DNA of 64,000 nucleotides from Lumbricus terrestris (GCA_949752735.1 OX457041.1:25982076-26046075), one strand, 5' to 3'. Shown: positions 31,397-43,877, numbered from the stretch's first letter. Numbers and translations: made by a program. The notes: generated by a model not told the origin, from the sequence alone.

Positions 31397-34300
31397 CGAA
31401 GCGCAGGTTTCTTTACTTTCAAACTTGCAGTTTACTCGTATTTGTTGTATATTTTCCCCTCATTTATAATAATTATTGACATGACCTTTTTACTTGGATC
31501 TCACGTTGATTACTTATTGTACCTACTGAGCATCTTGCATCATGGGATGTGACTGATAGGTTCCAGTTTTCTATTTTAGCAGTCAGTTGCAACCATTTTG
31601 TTTATGTGAATAGACACACAGTCATCGGGGTTGCCAATCTATCCTCATATGTAGCTATCTCGGAGTAAGACTGTGTTTTGTAAATGAAAATTCTTGGATG
31701 ATTCAACTGAAGGTTTATGAATCGGTACCATGTACTATGTTAAACAAATTTTTTTTACGATTCTTTGCATTCACCATCTGCAGTCTCTGTGTTTCTTCTA
31801 TTTCAGTCTTGCTACCGAATGTGTCGCATAGGAATTCATACAAGCTCGGCAAACTGAAACCTTCACCATCAGTCACTTGGACGTGGAATCTGAACTGTTG
31901 TCTCTGGACCATTTCAGTCGAAGCACGGACAGTACACCCTTGCTCGAAAGTCTTGAATTGACTCGCAGATGGTGGTAGTTTGAATAGGAGTGGCTGGAAA
32001 TGTCGAATTGGGAGAAAACTGGTAAACCATCTGGATTCTGGAAATCATACATAAACTGTATCGGCGTCTCAGTGGACTTTTGTCTGCTTTGACGAACAAA
32101 TGTGCATTGTCATTTACGGACGGCTTTGGCAAGACTAACCGAGTCCACGAACGGGGATTCGCATGAAGTCTGCATTCTGCGCTGCATGCTTTCATTGATT
32201 TTTGGTGAAGAAATAAATATGCAGCACTCGACTGAGCTGCGTATAATCAGGTGTCACCAAAACGGACGATTTTGCGGCGTTTATGCAAGAACTGAATCAG
32301 TGTTTGTCGCACGGCCAAATGTAAAACTAATCTTGTTGAGTGATCTATTCGAAATCTGTGACTTTGCTAGATGGGACTGTGCAGGGCCTGGGTTTGAGCC
32401 TCCTAGTAAGATGGTTGCGGTTGTATGGGCTTTGAGGAAGTCCTTTATGCACAGTTGTCTAGTATCATCAATCTTTTATTTGTCATTAGGTATCAATTGG
32501 TGCCACATAAATTCTACAATGATAAAGTACATCTGTAATCTCTATGTGCAACTATTTGTTGCCCTTTGACTTTTAGTATGTTGTTTCAATATGTTGCAAA
32601 AGCATGCAATAGGGCAGGAAGTGTTTGTCCATTTCCTTGGTGGCTGTTATCACATTTTGTGCTTGAGCCATGGAGTCTCTAAGACCCAATATTTCTTTAG
32701 TTGTGCAACTTTTTGAAAGCAACACGGTTCGTGAGAGCAATTTCCTTACAGTACACGAAGACTGGCAGTCTGAGTTTCTTGCACTATTCTTAATTGCAGT
32801 TCCAGAGTTCTTTGCCAGTGTCGATGGCTTCGTCAATTCCCATGGGTTCGGCCCCTAACGAAATACTTTGCTCCTGCGTATCAGTTTTATTTATTGCAGT
32901 AAGTTACAGAATCTTACTGTGATGTAAGCTATGTAATGCTCATTAGCTTGACCGATTTTTGACCATGAATACACATTTGCTGTTCGTAGTTTGTCAATGA
33001 TGTTGAGTATGATGATGAATATGCATTTGTGCAGATAATAAGAAATATGCTTGTTTTTGTAAGCATTGTTAATTTTGCTGGTGTTTATAATAGTAGCAGT
33101 TAATACTACAAAATTACTTTAATTTTTGTTGCAAAGTATTTAAAAAAAGTTTATATGGCACCTTCTAATGAAGTGTTACTTGGTCCTGTATGAATGGCAT
33201 TAATTGCTCTTTGACATGATTGGATTCGCCAAGAACTTCTAAGTTTGAATGCCTCAACAAACTCATTTTCCAAACCTGGCACCATTTCAATGCTTTGCAA
33301 TGAAAGCCAGAAAATGCTGCTTCTGTATACTGTTTATGGCCCAGTGTGTGCCAATGAAGCAACACATGGCTCACTGATGAAAGTAGAGAAAGACCTGTGT
33401 GAGTAATACTGTGAAGGGTTGAAGTTGGACGTTAGGCCGGCAAGGGAAATTTCACCGAAAGACGTTGAAATGCACACGTGTATCTTGAAGAGCACTGTTG
33501 CTGCTGCTGCATACCGCATCTATGCAGCATATATGACCATCTTAAAATGGCAGTGTTACAAATGTCTGATTATGTTTTTTAATTCAGAATTATGGTAAAA
33601 CTGCACGTATGTAGCAACAATGTGCATGTGGCAAACTTTAATCAACTTGCAGGTTTTATGTGGTTGACCACAGGAACAGTTTTAGCATGCATGTATGGCT
33701 TATGGAATTCGTGACAAACAGTACCATAATCTGCAGTTGACTTAATATTACTCCTGCGACAAGATCAAGAATGGATTTGTTAGTCTTTCCAATATTCACC
33801 CTGAAGCCTTCCCTGTTTTTGCAAATAAATTTTATTGCATTTTTGAATATGGTTATTCTGTAGAAACTTGATGCAAAATTACATACAATCCGCTCCTTTT
33901 TACCAGAGAACTTCGAGTTACTCTTGTGCTTACATTTTCAACTAACCACTCATGAATTAGGCGATGTTGTATTATTCAGAAGGTTTGCACAACTTTTTCA
34001 TTGCAAATGTACCATGTTTTAAATCTTGCCTTCATGATGATTTTAAGTCAGAAACCGTTATCGATCGAAAGTCTCGTATATGAATGGAGTTCTTGTTCTT
34101 TACTCTTGGCTGTTTGGCACTGAAGAAGTTGATGGACTTGACAATTTTGTGATCAGCTGATGAGACGGCATCAAAACTTCAAAGCAGTTTATTACTATTA
34201 TTTAAACTTTATTACTAAACTCATCATCATTACTAGTATTTACGTTCTCATTCATTTTATTAATTATTGTTATTTAATCTTTAATTTAATAATCTAGTGG

Positions 34301-35584
34301 TAGTTTTAATCTGCACAGTGGCAGATTAGTTAGAGCAATCAGAGGGTACCAGTTTGAGTCTTGACCGAGACAGTTCCTGTCTATGGACTTTGAGCAAGTC
34401 TTTGACTCTTAATTAATGCCCTTTGTCATCAGTGCTTGTATGTTCGTGTACAATTCTAAACTTAGGATGGAAGGAGGTAATATCAACTTAGGCAATTTTA
34501 TTGTATTGTGTTGCATGCACCACATATACGTACACATTTACCGCATCTCCATGACTAATAATTTAGTCAGTGATTATGGTAGGGACTTACAAGAAGTCTC
34601 TGAATTAGATCCGATTATATCCAAATCCTATAGCTGGCTTCCTTCAAATGAAATATAATGTCTTGTATTAAAAGGCAGAGAATGTTTGCAACTCCATTGC
34701 AATTCGACAGAGACTGGCTCTGAAGCATATGCATGTATGACTTAGTCGGAGCATTGCAAATATATATATAAGACTCGCAACTTAATTAATGTGCATCAGC
34801 ATGTTCCATAACCAAGGTTACTGCACGCTACAAACTGTAACAAGAGGCTATTATTATTTAACAGTAAAATGTCAATGATGGTACCTACTATGTTCTGATC
34901 AGTACTAGCAATTCTTATTTATAGCAAGTTAGCAACCATGGGAGTTTGTTCTCCCAATCTCCCACTTGTAGACCCCACTCTTCTAAGTACCGGTACGTTC
35001 ATCGTCGCTCAAATGCAATCCTCCTGCAGATCAAGGTCCTGCTATCGAGTGCATTCAGGTTTGACGAAGACTCAACTAATTGAATTAATTAATTGTTAAT
35101 TGATTGTCAATACGATGATCAATTGAAGGTTGTAGGCACTCTTGCATTCATGGAACTACTAAATATTCATGAATCAGTAACGCATACAGTTATAATTTTA
35201 AGTTTCCGACTCCGTTACTTTCAGTTTCATCAACCCTTGTTTAAACACTGGCGAGCTCTTGTCAAAAAGTTCTAAGTATCGTTGAGTTTGGGTATAACTC
35301 TTTCGTTACACTAGAAAAGGAAAACCAATAGCAGGCGGTGTTCAGTTGCAACTTTCGGAGCAAAACTATTAGAGAACATGACAAATGGCGTTGGGATTTG
35401 TCAGATAATTTTACTAGCTTTCAGTTTTCACGATCGTGCTGATTATTTCATCGCACCTTTTGTATGTGGCAATTGGGGCAGAGGGCTCTATTTAGAATTG
35501 TTTTTGCTTCAATAGAGTGAAAGAATATAGTTTCATTTTAAAGAAAACATTTAGGATTATTTGACTTTGCTATTTTTAGTAGGC
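31397..35584. other. Stretch with no clear gene; decayed coding-like pieces
   Basis: On the minus strand, segments at about 31715-31912 (VQVTDGEGFSLPSLYEFLC) and 31960-32200 (FQNPDGLPVFSQFDISS) read like protein in different frames with stops between them, and I cannot assign a family. A weak SINE-like B box (GGTACCAGTTTGAGTC) lies at about 34345, and another (GGGTTTGAGCC) at about 32390. Nothing else recognised. Confidence 0.4.
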
Positions 35585-35730
35585 ATAAGTCTGGGCATGA
35601 CTGATTTTTCAAAGTCTTGGTCTTGGGGTTTAAAGTCTTGGTCTTGGGGTTTAAAGACTTGGTCTTGAGGTTTAGAGTCTTGGTAATGTGGTCTTGAGGT
35701 TTAAAGTCTTGGTCTTGAGACCAAAACTCT
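35585..35730. repeat. 22-bp minisatellite (AAAGTCTTGGTCTTGGGGTT)
   Basis: About five copies of an AAAGTCTTGGTCTTGGGGTTTA-type unit, 22 bp in the clean copies. Confidence 0.85.
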
Positions 35731-36179
35731 TGGTCTTATTATGACGCAATTGTTGTCCTGTAATGATAAACCTATAACAGTACTGTAGAAACGGTGCAGT
35801 TAAACTGGGTGGCCCTCTAGCGTTTACAGTCAGATTTAAAGCGTCCTCTGGCGAGTGCAATGAAGACATGCAAAATGACAGCCTATCTTTCTTTGCTCAC
35901 GATAAACAAAGCAGTTTATGGCTCACTGGCTCCTTCTAGCGAAACGAACGACATACTGAATTTTCGCAGTTAGAAACTCGAAACTTGTTTCTAAAAACGG
36001 TTGAAAGCTAGGCGTCGGCTTATTCAATGACGTGCCAATTCAAACTGGTTGTCATAGCTGGAATACTACGCAAGAATAAAAAAATCAGGTTGCCTGAAGA
36101 GCAAAGGAGAATCTCACAACTCAGATGGAAGCACTGGCTAGAGCGTAGGTTACGTCCCAAGCACCTCTGTGTTAAGAAA

Positions 36180-36275
36180 CGTATGGTGGTGGTGGTGGTG
36201 GTGGTAGTAGTAGTGGCAGTATTAGTAGGAGTGGTGGAGGTGGTAGTAGTAGTAGTTGTTGTTTGCTTGGGCCTA
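36180..36275. repeat. (GTG/GTA)n trinucleotide repeat
   Basis: Runs of GTG and GTA; the poly-Val and poly-Thr frames on either strand are artefacts of it. Poly-C runs follow at 36320-36332 and 36460-36470. Confidence 0.9.
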
Positions 36276-36774
36276 TTAGTAGGATGACAGTTGCGAAGGG
36301 GAAGCACGAAATGTCGTAGCCCCCCCCCCCACCACTTTCTAGACCCAATTTACGCCTGCGTGCGACTTTACATGTATGGTAATATTTGTTTACTAGGAAG
36401 GGGACTAAGGCAGAAAAACTGAAGTGACCAACTTTTCGACTACTGTCATTTATTTAGCCCCCCCCCCCCGCGGTGGAGTTTGATAAGGACCCCTGTCGCC
36501 AACGACTTCAATATAATAGAAAGATTTGTTTCTGCAGAAAAGTTGACCTGCAAAGGGCAACTAAACTTATGCGTAAATTATGACGGTAGGTTGTCTACTG
36601 AGTAGAATGCATTCGACAACTCGAAATGAAGTTTTTGATCAAGGTTTCCTCGGCAATAGATGACTTTTGACCTCTAGCTATAGGTCTTTAATGGTGCCGC
36701 ATGCCCTATTTGCAATAGATGTTCATTAATCATGTGTGCACGAGTGCATGCAAAAGCATGTATACTTATATGTG

Positions 36775-37080
36775 TATGTAGGCTATGTGTGTATGTAGGC
36801 TATGTATGTATGTATGTATGTATGCATGTATGTATGTATGTATGTATGTATGTATGACGTATGTATGTATGTATGTATGTATGTATGTATGTATGTAGCC
36901 TATGTATGTATGTATGTATGTATGTATGTATGTATGTATGTATGTATGTATGTATGTATGACGTATGTATGTATGTATGTATGTATGTATGTATGTATGT
37001 ATGTATGTATGTATGTATGACGTATGCATGTATGTATGTATGTATGTATGACGTATGTATGTGTGTATGCATGTATATAT
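36775..37080. repeat. (ATGT)n microsatellite
   Basis: About 300 bp of ATGT tetranucleotide, broken by ATGACGT and GTAGCCT interruptions. All long frames here (Tyr-Val-Cys-Met or Ile-His-Thr-Tyr repeats) are artefacts. Confidence 0.95.
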
Positions 37081-37119
37081 GTTTATGGTGGTGTGTCCTC
37101 GTCTTTCTCTCGTCTAAAA

Positions 37120-37212
37120 ACTTGTCTTTTTTCTCGGAGTTAAACGCACTGGGAGCGCTTCTGAAAGGCTCTTGCTGCGAGAAGCGCTTTATAAATGGTC
37201 AGATAAGATAAG
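37120..37212 (+). mobile_element. L2/SINE 3' tail with (AGATA)n
   Basis: CTGGGAGCGCTTCTGAAAGG, GAGAAGCGCTTTATAAATGG and (AGATA)n form the same 3' end type as the L2 and SINE copies elsewhere. Confidence 0.55.
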
Positions 37213-37615
37213 ATATGTATGTATGTATTGTATGTATATCTATCTGTAACTTGTACACGTTTTTGAACCATTCTGAAGTGCAAAATAATAAGCCATGCAT
37301 ATAGGCCTGTATCGTTTCTGAAAATTTTCAGCAGAAAGTTTATTCTAAACTGCATTTTTATGCTAGGCTTAATGTGACAACGTAGTGTAATCGAGCTTTT
37401 ATATAGCGCCGCTCTGACCAGCAGCGCTTACAATAATTTGGAGTTTGACGACTCATCGACAAGTGAAAAAATTCGTACGGATGTAAGGCATGATATAGAC
37501 TGTCATAGACATAGGCCTATGTATAGCCTACATACGCTATCGCACCGCCGTGTTGGTCCTGCAGTATAGGCCTATCGTGCACCATGCATGCATCTATACA
37601 TTGCGCTATATATAT

Positions 37616-37715
<100 letters not shown>

Positions 37716-38004
37716 TAGGCCTCTATTGGCTATAGGCTTTTAAGGTCTGTATGCTGTTGGTTTATAAAAAATTGTCAGAAAGATCAAATGACAGCATATA
37801 TGTAGGCCCTATACGTAAGCTGATACATCCTAGTTTTATAAATGAGGCTTCTTCCTGTTAATTGTCATAGGCCTGTGCATATCAAGTAGGCCTACAGCGC
37901 GCGTGTGCCAATTAATCAGCTAAGACTGCTAAGTTCTCGTAGGCCTACGTAAACTTACATAGCCTACGTGTACAAGGAAAGCTATTAATAAGCCTATAGC
38001 TGTT

Positions 38005-39535
38005 CGTAATCGTAATCGTAATCTCCTAATTTCTAAAGCGTCACTGGAAAGCCAAGCGCGGGGCACCGGCTTATTCACGAGCGCTGCGTTGAGTTAGGAG
38101 GGTTGTCCGTGAGAGTAGTCCGTGGTGGTCCGGGTCGAGTTACCATAGGATCAGGATCAAATGCGTTGAGTCAAAAGGGTTGTCCGTAAGAGTAGTCCAT
38201 GGTGGTCCGGGTCGAGGTACCGTATGATCAGAGGTGTGGAACAGCTACTAAGGTGGGTGTCGTCTGAGCCGGGAATTGGAGGGTGGGGGATCAGGTGAAA
38301 CAGGATAAGAGTTCTTGAACAGGAGTGTCTTTAGTTTCGAGTGAAAGGCCCGAGGTGTGATGGATAGAGGAGCCTGAGGAAGGTGATGGTGTGTGATTAG
38401 TAATGATGGAGTAGGAACTGAAAAGGATCGGAACTCAGCAGGCAGATCATTCCAAAGGCGTGGTGCTGAGTTGGATATGGCTCGGTTGGAGAACTTGAGA
38501 TGACTTGTGACCGGCGGTCGAGAGAGTGTAAGGCAGGCGGATGATCGGGTAGAACGGGTAGGCTGGATGGTGAACAGTTCGCGAAGATATCTGGGCTGGG
38601 AGCATTGTAAGGAGTTGTATGTTAAGGAGAGAACTTTGTAGTGAATTCGCTCTGGGATTTTCAACCAGTGAAGAGACTTGAGGATGGGGGTGATGTGATG
38701 ATGTCTGGGTGTTCTGGTGACGGCTCTAGCAAGAGAATTTTGTATGAGTTGGAGGCGCTTAAGTTGTGTGGAATCAAGGTTTAAGAACAGGGAATTGCAA
38801 TAGTCAAGCTTTGAGTGGACGATGGACGTAGCAATGGTGGAAGCAGTTTTGAAATCAAGCATGGGTCGGATGCGTCGGAGGTCCCGGATGTGCATGAAGC
38901 AGGAGCGCGATAGATTAGAGATGTGGTTAGAGAAAGAGAGGTGTGAATCAAACATTACACCAAGATTGCGGACCGGAGCATCAGAGGTGAAGGTAAGAGA
39001 TGAAGAGTTAGTCGATAGGTGTATTGAAGGGTCAGGGATTTTCTTGATTTGGTCAGGAAGGCCTAGAATAATGAACTCTGTTTTGGAGGGGTTGAGGCAG
39101 AGGAGGTTGGACGACATCCATCGAGAGATCAGATTGACCACATTGAGAAGTTTAGCAATGGAGGTGGAGAAAGAGCCTGGGGAAAAGGATATGAAGAGTT
39201 GGGTGTCGTCTGCATAGAGATGGTGGTCAACAGACGAGGATTTTATGAGATGACTTAAAGGAGTGGTGTAGAGAATGAAGAGGAGTGGACCCAGGACGGA
39301 ACCTTGAGGAACGCCGCAAGATAGTGGAAGAGGTTTCGAACAGTGACTGGAGGCTTTATTAACAGAGAAAGATCTGGAAGACAAGTAGGACTCGAACCAG
39401 AGTAGAGCAGTGCCAGAGACGCCAAAGGAAGAAGAGAGTCGATTAAGAAGGAGACTGTGATCGATGGTGTCGAATGCAGCGGAGATGTCAAGGAGACAGA
39501 GGCAGGAGACTTGCTGATGAGGCAGGAGACTTGCT
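38005..39535 (-). mobile_element. 5'-truncated LINE (CR1/L2/Jockey superfamily) with (CGTAAT)n tail
   Basis: The minus-strand frame is open from about 39515 to 38248. It covers reverse transcriptase motifs [55 protein letters not shown] and [11 protein letters not shown], then [21 protein letters not shown] and [11 protein letters not shown]. The endonuclease and the start of the protein are missing. A 3' untranslated part (38247-38005) contains a duplicated block of about 68 bp and ends in a CGTAAT repeat. This is a different family from the GAAT-tailed L2 copies. A fragment of the same 3' end lies at 51790-51946. Confidence 0.92.
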
Positions 39536-39604
39536 GATGCACAGCCTGCTTCTATGATAAGCGTCCCCTTTTACAGTAGGCCTATTATGTTTGTCCGCTT
39601 GACA

Positions 39605-39735
39605 GTGGCTTGTTGCTGCTTAACGACTCTGCAGCCATTTTAAAGATGATTAGTGTCGCCTTCCTCCTCGGAGGCCCTCCTTTATACAGGCAGGCACTGG
39701 CACTGGTAGAGTGCAACCAGTGGCGGGGTTCCACT
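39605..39735. repeat. Dispersed repeat shared with 51435-51565
   Basis: About 130 bp (GATTAGTGTC, CCTCCTTTAT, ACTGGTA, AGAGTGCAACCAG) recur in the same order and orientation at 51435-51565. The class is unknown; it may be a SINE. Confidence 0.6.
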
Positions 39736-41062
39736 TGACGGTGCAGATTTTAAGCTTGTCTTTTGGTGCAATCTCTGTGTTCCTGAATCATCGCAATCAC
39801 ATAGGCTAGCCTAATAGGCTACTATGATCCATAGTTCGATACCGTCTATGGCTAAGCCTATATCCGGCACGACTATAATAGGCTAAACATGCGTATACGA
39901 ATGTATGATGTATTTCTGCAGCATTCATGTATGGCGCTCGAAATTATCATGATCATTGATCCGCCCCAGTTGTTTTAATTATGATCCATGATGTGCCATG
40001 AGGTCCCGTATGCACTTTGGTGTTGGGGGAGTTTCTCACTTCCAATCAGTCAGTGGGTCCCTGGACATGAAAAATCACCGAGGTGCTTGTCCGCCATGGC
40101 GCCACGAATGACGTAATTGACAAATCCAATATGGCCGCCAGCGGCCATATTGGAAAATTTATCTTTGTCATTTCTTACAGCATATGCACGTGCAATACCT
40201 CTAATAGTACTGATTCAGGTATGTAGAATTCATTTCTGGTATTGTTTATGTCATCGGGGTCATCTTGAGGTCATAAGGTCATGGTCAAGGTCATTTTTTC
40301 ATCTTTTTCACTTCTTACAGCTTATGCACATGTAATACCTCTAATGGTACTATTTCAGGTATGTAGAATTCATTTCTGATATTCTTTGTGTCATCAAAGG
40401 TCATCTTAAGGTTATAAAAGTCAAGGTCAAGGTCGCTGAGTTTCATCCTTTTCATTTATTACAGGATATACATGTATAATACCTCTAATGTTACTGATTC
40501 GGGTATGTAGAATTCATTTCTGATATTGTTTTTATCATCCGGGGTCATCTGAAGGTTACAAGGTCATGGTCAAGGTCATTTTGATGCATCAATGATGTCG
40601 ATTATAACTTGAATGAATGCAGCAGTATAACAGCTGTTATAACTTTAATCGAACAAACGTAGCTAATTAGGACATGTTAGAAATCAATGCTGCTTTAATA
40701 TGTCATTTTTCATTGCATCAATGTCTTCAAAATACAATCATTAAGATTGTTTTGTATGTGTGCAAGCAAGTTTGCGTCGTACGTTTTTGCATGATGAGTT
40801 TTTGTCTTTTCCCATCACAAAATGTGAATAGAAATTTGCAGCAGCGTTGCAACCACAGCGTCGATTGTCACACTTTGACTGCACTGTTGCATATTATTGT
40901 GAGCAGAATTCGTGACAAAGGATGCAGACATTTTGATGGAAGCAGTGCACCGAAGTGCTCCTTACATCTGCGATTTAGTACGCTTCGCGGTCATTGTGTG
41001 CTGCAAGTAGATCCATGGCCACCCTGTCCACCAGGAAGGTCCCTCTCTGTATGTGACCTCTG

Positions 41063-41175
41063 ATCCTCAGTGCTTGTAGGATGTAGAGCATCAATTCCGA
41101 CTGTGGGGTGATATAGTTGTCTAATCTCAGCTGTTCGAACGTCTCACAGGTCTGGTTGACCTTGCCCCTGCCCAA
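41063..41175 (-). pseudogene. Unidentified ORF fragment in left arm (paired with 44640-44980)
   Basis: The minus strand reads CETFEQLRLDNYIT and LRIRGHIQRGTFLV, matching CETFDQLRSDNYIT and SGIRGHIQQGALLV on the plus strand of the right arm. I do not recognise the protein; it is probably part of the fold-back element's own or captured coding region. Confidence 0.5.
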
Positions 41176-41204
41176 ACACGTACCAAGTACCGGATCGGCA
41201 GTGT

Positions 41205-41640
41205 AGATTATGCAAAGAGATCCACGAGGATATAGTTGACTCGTTGGCTACTATGAAGGAGCGGTCCTGCAGAAAGGAAGCAAGCCAATCAAGTCCATTT
41301 CCAGAGAGGCCACAGGAAATCGACAAACGCTAGAATGTATAAGGTGCTGGATAGCACCGTATAGATGCAAGAGAATGTCGTGATCAGCACTGTCAAATGC
41401 AGAGCTCAAGTCAAATTAAACAGTGAGAGGAGAGTTACCTGGGATCTATCGATAACAGCGTATAGATGCATGTCAGATAAAAGGCGGATATGTAACGTTT
41501 CTGTGGAATGGCGCTTGCGGAAACATGACTGAAAAATTGGGAGAAGGCTATTTTTCAAGATAATGCATAGTCTATGCTGTGCAGCAACAATCTTCTCAAT
41601 AACTGCATGTGACCAAGGTTAAGGAGGATAGACTGTAGGT
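41205..41640 (-). mobile_element. LINE reverse transcriptase fragment inside the fold-back
   Basis: The minus strand reads FRKRHSTETLHIRLLSDM, DRSQVTLL, FDLSSAFDSADHDILL and, in another frame, GLSGNGLDWLASFLQDRS. These are the fingers and palm region of a LINE reverse transcriptase, with stops and frame changes. A short inverted repeat (GGATCGGCAGTG, AGATTAT) flanks the region at about 41190-41212 and 41885-41912. Confidence 0.75.
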
Positions 41641-42659
41641 GGAAAGGTTGGGGTGGTGGACTACTAGCCGTGGCTTCACGGACTGTATCGTTAAATGCAC
41701 TCAAGAGGTTCTTGGGCTCCTCGAGTGCTGAATAATCTTGGACTCCCAGTAGCTTCGCTCCTTTTCCTTGGACTTACAGTGCATTTATCGGACTTATCCA
41801 CGCTGATTGCTCGGCAGTTTACTTGATTTGTCTGTAGCGCCTCTCCAGGTGTCGGGCATGTCCACTAGATCCTCGTGTGTACCTTTGTATAATCTGCACT
41901 GCCGATCCGGGTTCCCTGCTGACAGCTAGCCAGGGCCGGATTTAGGGTGGTGGGGGCCCATGGGCGCCCGTTATGGTGGGCCCTTTTCTGCAACGGATTT
42001 CTGTTCCTGTCCGATAGGCCTACTGTGCTTTTGATGCACAGTATCGGACAGGAACAAACCCACACGTATATACGATCATAACATGTTACAGACAAACAAA
42101 AGCAATGTTTAATTGTTGACTTATGCATCAATTATTTTTAAATTTAATGAAGACAAATTGAAAAGATCATTTGCTCATAGATAAAGTGTCTGGATCATTC
42201 CTCAAATGCAAAGTTAAAGGATAAAAGTTAAGCAGCTTCTTGTCCAGTTTTTAAAAAGGCAATGAAACAAAGAAAGAAAGTAAAAATAGTGACATGTGAG
42301 ATCTCCAAAATAAAGCAGATAGCCTGACTATATACAGTTAAATAGCTCGGTTAAGTCTACAGTTGAGTCTAAATTTGAGTATGGTCATTAGGGAATTTGC
42401 ACCCTTTTCTATTGGCAAAGTCATCAATCAATTAACTGATTAAAATAGAGTTGGCACAGAACATGGCTCTATACTCAACACTGCAAGGTGGACATAATTA
42501 TACGAATGGGCGGAGTTTGGTTTCCGTTCTTGGAGAGGCTAAAGCCTTCTCGGGGGGAGCTAAGCCCGGGAAAAGATACCATTTACACGGTAAAAAAAAG
42601 AATCTGGGTCTTCTTTGGGGGGGGCTTAGCCCCCTAGCACCTGATAAACTCCGCCACAT

Positions 42660-42790
42660 GTGTCTCAATAATCTTCATCTTGGAAAACGAGCATTCAGCA
42701 CTGCAGTTTGTGACCATGAGCACCAAGTAGGCTACATTCTTAGCATAATTTGCACATTTGAAAATGAATTATTTTCAACACATTTGTCGA
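42660..42790 (-). pseudogene. hAT transposase C-terminal remnant
   Basis: The minus strand reads VTNCSAECSFSKMKIIETH, the SAERSFSKLK-type signature at the start of the hAT dimerisation region. The frame is then broken by inserted GC-rich sequence. Confidence 0.65.
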
Positions 42791-43305
42791 GTAGCCTACT
42801 TGGTACATGAACTGCTACTAACTTATGCCAAGGCCTGTTCTTCCAATTTCGTCTTTAAGCATTTTGACAAAATAAGAGAACTGCTCGTTGCACGTTGCCA
42901 AGGCTTTTCATCGAGGTCGTCACCATAACTGCTACACAAGCTTTTTCGCAGAGTTGAAAATTTCTCCATAACCATAGGCCTACATATGATTCAAGATTAG
43001 ATAGAAAATAAACCAAACCTTGAGCAACACTGCAGTTTCTAGTCCGCTAGGCCTACATGCCTATTATATAGTGCCCTCAGGGCCGTCTTATCCAGTAGGC
43101 ACAGTAGGCACTGTGCCTAGGGCCTACGAACTTACCAGGGGCCTACGAAATCCTAAAAAAATATATTTAAAAAAATGCAGTGATTGGTCAATGACCGGAA
43201 AAAGCAAACAGAAAACGAAAACTTGCAAATTTAATTTTAACGAGCCAACTTTGTTAAGGCTAGAGTTAGCTAATGAAACAGTAACATTGGCTAACTTATA
43301 TTATG

Positions 43306-43814
43306 TTAACTTTGCGGCTCTTTGCATTCGCGAAATCGCTTATAGCCTATGTCGTCTTCGAATGTCATTTCTCGCATTAAGTCGTTTTCAATTGAAAGTA
43401 ATGCAAGGGAGGATAATCTTGCCTGTCCCATCGTTGACCGAAGGTAATTTTTGATAATTTTCAGTTTCGAAAAAGAACGTTCACCTTCACAACTTGTTCC
43501 AAAAATAGAAAGATAAATTCGAAAAGCAATATTGACATTTGGAAAACTGGAGGCCAGCTTGTCAGCTAGCCTATTTGTAACCTAATCATTTCAGCTACAG
43601 ATTTATTGTCAGCAAACATTCGAGAAAACAAAAGGAATTCGTCAATAAATGCATTTTCTAGATCACATGGATATATCTCAATTAATGCCTTTGCTCTAAT
43701 CATTATTTCTTCAGTTGATAAAGTTCTGTCAAGAAGAAATTTGAATCTTTCATGTAGTGTTGCGTCAGCTGCTAGCCGCTTTTCCATCTCAGTTATAAGT
43801 CTGTCTATGATCAC
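43306..43814 (-). pseudogene. hAT transposase, dimerisation region (deletion derivative)
   Basis: The minus-strand frame 43814-43566 (LITEMEKRLAADATLHERF, LSTEEIMIRAKALIEIYP) continues after one frame shift as LADKLASSFPNVNIAFRIYL, GERSFSKLKIIKNYLRSTMG and ARLSSLALLSIENDLMRE to a natural stop at 43306. This is the C-terminal third of a hAT transposase of the zinc-finger/TTF-type group with its dimerisation domain. The DDE catalytic core is missing, so it is inactive. Confidence 0.85.
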
Positions 43815-43834
43815 GTAGAAAGTCTGGGTGCGGA

Positions 43835-43877
43835 ATTAATCTATTCGTAGGCCATAGGGGCCTACGAATAGATTAAT
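43835..43877. repeat. Perfect 19-bp hairpin near hAT end
   Basis: ATTAATCTATTCGTAGGCC and its exact inverse, separated by five bases, lie just inside the right end of the 844-bp hAT element. It may be a sub-terminal hairpin or transposase-binding repeat. Confidence 0.8.

Noticed and set aside
36775..37080. Frames of 70-116 codons with Tyr-Val-Cys-Met or Ile-His-Thr-Tyr repeats
   Set aside because: They are translations of the (ATGT)n microsatellite on both strands.
38822..39217. Plus-strand 131-codon frame
   Set aside because: Antisense of the LINE reverse transcriptase frame on the minus strand.
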